Of a DNA stretch of 7,245 bases, positions 6,139 to 7,245 are shown in pieces; the stretch's first letter is position 1, and the number at the start of each line of letters is the position of its first letter. The notes beneath the pieces are model-generated. The model searched no databases, was not told the origin of the DNA, and was given only the letters and a program-made list of their open reading frames with translations. The DNA lies in assembly GCA_031273735.1 (NCBI GenBank), contig JAISRI010000214.1, forward strand, positions 1 through 7,245, in the 5' to 3' direction. A program made the translations under genes and the position numbers. Source of the DNA: Helicobacteraceae bacterium (GTDB lineage: Bacteria > Campylobacterota > Campylobacteria > Campylobacterales > SZUA-545).

Positions 6139-6954
6139 TTGAAACAGGTTGAAATAAAAGACATATCAAAGGACGTGGCGGTCGTTCACACCTTTCAAAA
6201 TCTTACCCCTCGCTCGGAACCGATCGGCGAAGAGATAACGCGAACGCTCGACGATTCAAATATACCGATAAACGTTAAAAGCCGCGCCGTTTACGCTTCG
6301 GCTGGCGTGATTATGAACGAGCTTTTTGAAAGCGAGATCACGCCCGAAAAGATTCACGAAGCAAAAAACGCGATCAGCGCTATTATAATGGGCGTTATGA
6401 ACGACAAGATAACTATTTCCTCTTTGATTAGAGTTAGCTCTTACGATTACTATACATATACGCATTGCGTCAATGTCGGAGTTTATGCCGTAGGACTTGG
6501 CAAAGAAATAGGGCTTTCGCCTAAAGAGTTGGAGCGAATCGGCGCGGGCGGCATCTTGCACGATCTTGGAAAATCTCGCGTCGATCTTAATATTGTAAAT
6601 AAACCGGGGCGACTAACAAACGAAGAGTTTGAAAAGATGAGAAATCACCCCGTATTCGGTTACAATATCTTAAAAGAGCAGTTGGAAACGGACGAGATTA
6701 TTTTAACCAGCGTTAGGCACCACCACGAAAAACTTAACGGCGCGGGCTATCCCGACGGCGTTACAAACGCGGATCTAAGTTTATACGCGCGGATCGTAGC
6801 GATCTGCGATATATTCGACGCGCTCTCTACAAAGCGAAGTTATAAACCCGCGCTCTCAACCTTCGAGGCGTTAAATCTTATGAAGACAAAAATGCAAGGC
6901 GAGCTTGATTTTAAGCTACTAGAATACTTTATTCGTATGATGGGTAAAAAATAG
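6139..6954 (+). CDS. HD-GYP domain protein, probable cyclic-di-GMP phosphodiesterase
   Basis: The protein has 271 residues when started at TTG 6139. The HD-GYP domain runs from about 100 to 271 with its metal and signature residues intact: His109, HDLGK at 141-145, His170 in RNHPVFGYNIL, RHHHEKLNGAGYP at 193-205, Asp224 in AICDIFDALS and the TKRSYKPA segment. Such proteins hydrolyse cyclic-di-GMP to pGpG or GMP and so influence motility and attachment; some members act on other cyclic dinucleotides. Residues 1-98 form a mostly helical region I do not recognise. There is no response-regulator receiver or membrane segment, so the input signal is unclear. The start is uncertain: the frame is open from just after the bpt stop (6112), TTG 6139 is the only usual alternative start codon before ATG 6314, and its upstream GGCGGG is a poor ribosome site. 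Probably co-transcribed with bpt. Confidence 0.9.
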   Translation: MKQVEIKDISKDVAVVHTFQNLTPRSEPIGEEITRTLDDSNIPINVKSRAVYASAGVIMNELFESEITPEKIHEAKNAISAIIMGVMNDKITISSLIRVSSYDYYTYTHCVNVGVYAVGLGKEIGLSPKELERIGAGGILHDLGKSRVDLNIVNKPGRLTNEEFEKMRNHPVFGYNILKEQLETDEIILTSVRHHHEKLNGAGYPDGVTNADLSLYARIVAICDIFDALSTKRSYKPALSTFEALNLMKTKMQGELDFKLLEYFIRMMGKK

Positions 6955-7004
6955 AGGTTTTCGCGGTTTAATTTGGGACGATTCGTCGCGCGGCTATAAC
7001 ATAT

Positions 7005-7021
7005 TTTCATAATTTATGAAA
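7005..7021. repeat. Operator-like inverted repeat
   Basis: TTTCATAA (7005-7012) and TTATGAAA (7014-7021) are perfect 8-base arms around one central T. The element lies 50 bases after the HD-GYP stop and overlaps the start point expected from the TATAAC box at 6995-7000. Its size and symmetry resemble a dimeric regulator site; with no T-run after it, it is not a usual terminator. Confidence 0.45.
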
Positions 7022-7047
7022 TACGACGAAAACGGGCGAAAAAGCTA

Positions 7048-7067
7048 AATGTTTAATAATGTTTAAC
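7048..7067. repeat. Two tandem 10-base repeats
   Basis: AATGTTTAAT (7048-7057) is followed directly by AATGTTTAAC (7058-7067), nine of ten bases identical with a 10-base period, about one turn of the helix. Confidence 0.5.
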
Positions 7068-7082
7068 GAGGCTTGATTTTGA

Positions 7083-7111
7083 AAGGGTTTATTAAGGGTT
7101 TGGAAGGGGTT
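7083..7111. repeat. Three phased AAGGGTTT-type repeats
   Basis: AAGGGTTT at 7083-7090 and 7094-7101, then AAGGGGTT at 7104-7111, are spaced 11 and 10 bases apart; a further AGGGTAAAG lies at 7118-7126. They sit just downstream of the tRNA 3' end on its strand. The role is unknown; regulator binding, transcript-end processing or chance are all open. Confidence 0.45.
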
Positions 7112-7128
7112 GAAAATAGGGTAAAGAG

Positions 7129-7210
7129 TGCCGAGAGGGGGAATTGAACCCCCACGCCTTGCGGCGCCGGATTTTGAGTCCGGTGCGTCTACCAGTTCCA
7201 CCATCTCGGC
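7129..7210 (-). tRNA. tRNA-Leu, anticodon CAA
   Basis: Read on the minus strand, the acceptor arms GCCGAGA (from 7210) and TCTCGGC pair perfectly, followed by discriminator A at 7129. The D arm contains GGTAGA. The anticodon stem CCGGA/TCCGG encloses loop CTCAAAA, so the anticodon is CAA, reading UUG leucine codons. The long variable arm GCC-GCAA-GGC marks a class II tRNA, and the T arm GGGGG-TTCAATT-CCCCC is perfect. The 82-base gene lacks an encoded CCA end (CTC follows), so CCA must be added by the nucleotidyltransferase. All stems are intact and the identity features fit leucine. Confidence 0.97.
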
Positions 7211-7222
7211 TTTTTGCGCGTG

Positions 7223-7235
7223 ATTGTAGCAAAAA
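7223..7235 (-). promoter_or_regulatory. tRNA-Leu promoter, extended -10
   Basis: On the minus strand five T, TGC and then TACAAT (-10 at 7228-7223) lie 12 bases before the tRNA 5' end. This is the T-run plus TGn-extended -10 layout typical of sigma-70 promoters in Campylobacterota. It predicts a leader of only about five bases. The -35 region would lie at or beyond the right edge. Confidence 0.6.
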
Positions 7236-7245
7236 TACCTAAAAT

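Larger units (their letters stand above)
6955..7128. other. Gene-free region with promoter-like boxes, palindrome and short phased repeats
   Basis: I see no convincing gene between the HD-GYP stop and the tRNA. The plus strand has TTGGGA (6973-6978) and TATAAC (6995-7000) with a 16-base spacer, which could be a promoter starting near 7007. Only mini-frames follow: ATG 7016 to TAA 7048 (ten residues, MKYDENGRKS) and two five-residue frames from 7049 and 7059. There are no GATC sites here, unlike the coding DNA to the left. A GACGATTCGTC palindrome lies at 6977-6987. A small RNA or only spacer DNA are both possible. Confidence 0.4.

Noticed and set aside
6256..6561. Minus-strand 101-residue frame opposite the HD-GYP gene
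   Set aside because: It is antisense to the intact HD-GYP domain, with no ribosome site or recognisable motif.
7005..7021. Palindrome as intrinsic terminator of the HD-GYP operon
   Set aside because: The stem is A/T-rich and no T-run follows on the plus strand.
7048..7126. CRISPR-like array
   Set aside because: Units are 8-10 bases with almost no spacer and imperfect identity; there is no repeat-spacer pattern of CRISPR size.
7007..7204. Minus-strand 65-residue frame beginning MVELVDAPDSKSGAARRG
   Set aside because: Its start is the tRNA-Leu gene translated; this peptide is a well-known false protein in many annotations.

Overview
The window looks like chromosomal housekeeping DNA of a member of the Campylobacterota (epsilonproteobacteria). 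The evidence is a PglC-type phosphoglycosyl transferase very close in wording to the Campylobacter jejuni enzyme, a short NFACT/RqcH-like protein, RecJ and HemJ sequences of the kind found in that phylum, and a tRNA promoter with a T-run and extended -10. Base composition is fairly balanced for the phylum, and the DNA is strikingly rich in GATC and CGATCG. I cannot name the genus. No insertion sequence, prophage gene or CRISPR array is visible.

Layout from the left: (1) a small Q/A-rich then K/E-rich protein runs off the left edge on the minus strand. It lies directly downstream of, and is probably translationally coupled to, an NFACT-family (RqcH-like) protein. (2) Divergent from NFACT, across about 30 bases, is a plus-strand pair: pglC, the first membrane step of N-glycan or related glycoconjugate assembly, then three bases later a cytoplasmic leucine-rich-repeat protein of unknown role. 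(3) Convergent with that pair is a minus-strand operon of hemJ (protoporphyrinogen IX oxidase, GTG start) and recJ (single-strand 5'-3' exonuclease). (4) Divergent from hemJ, across 68 bases, is bpt (N-end-rule leucyl/arginyl-tRNA-protein transferase) followed by an HD-GYP domain protein (probable cyclic-di-GMP phosphodiesterase) that seems to start at TTG. (5) A 174-base gene-free stretch with an operator-like palindrome and short phased repeats leads to a minus-strand class II tRNA-Leu(CAA), with its promoter at the right edge.

The genes do not form one pathway. They cover ribosome rescue, glycan assembly, DNA repair, heme synthesis, targeted proteolysis and second-messenger signalling. I do not see a clear new multi-gene system. 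The items most worth a second look are the dense CGATCG/GCGATCGC signature, which peaks in recJ, the LRR gene attached to pglC, and the structured intergenic region before the tRNA.
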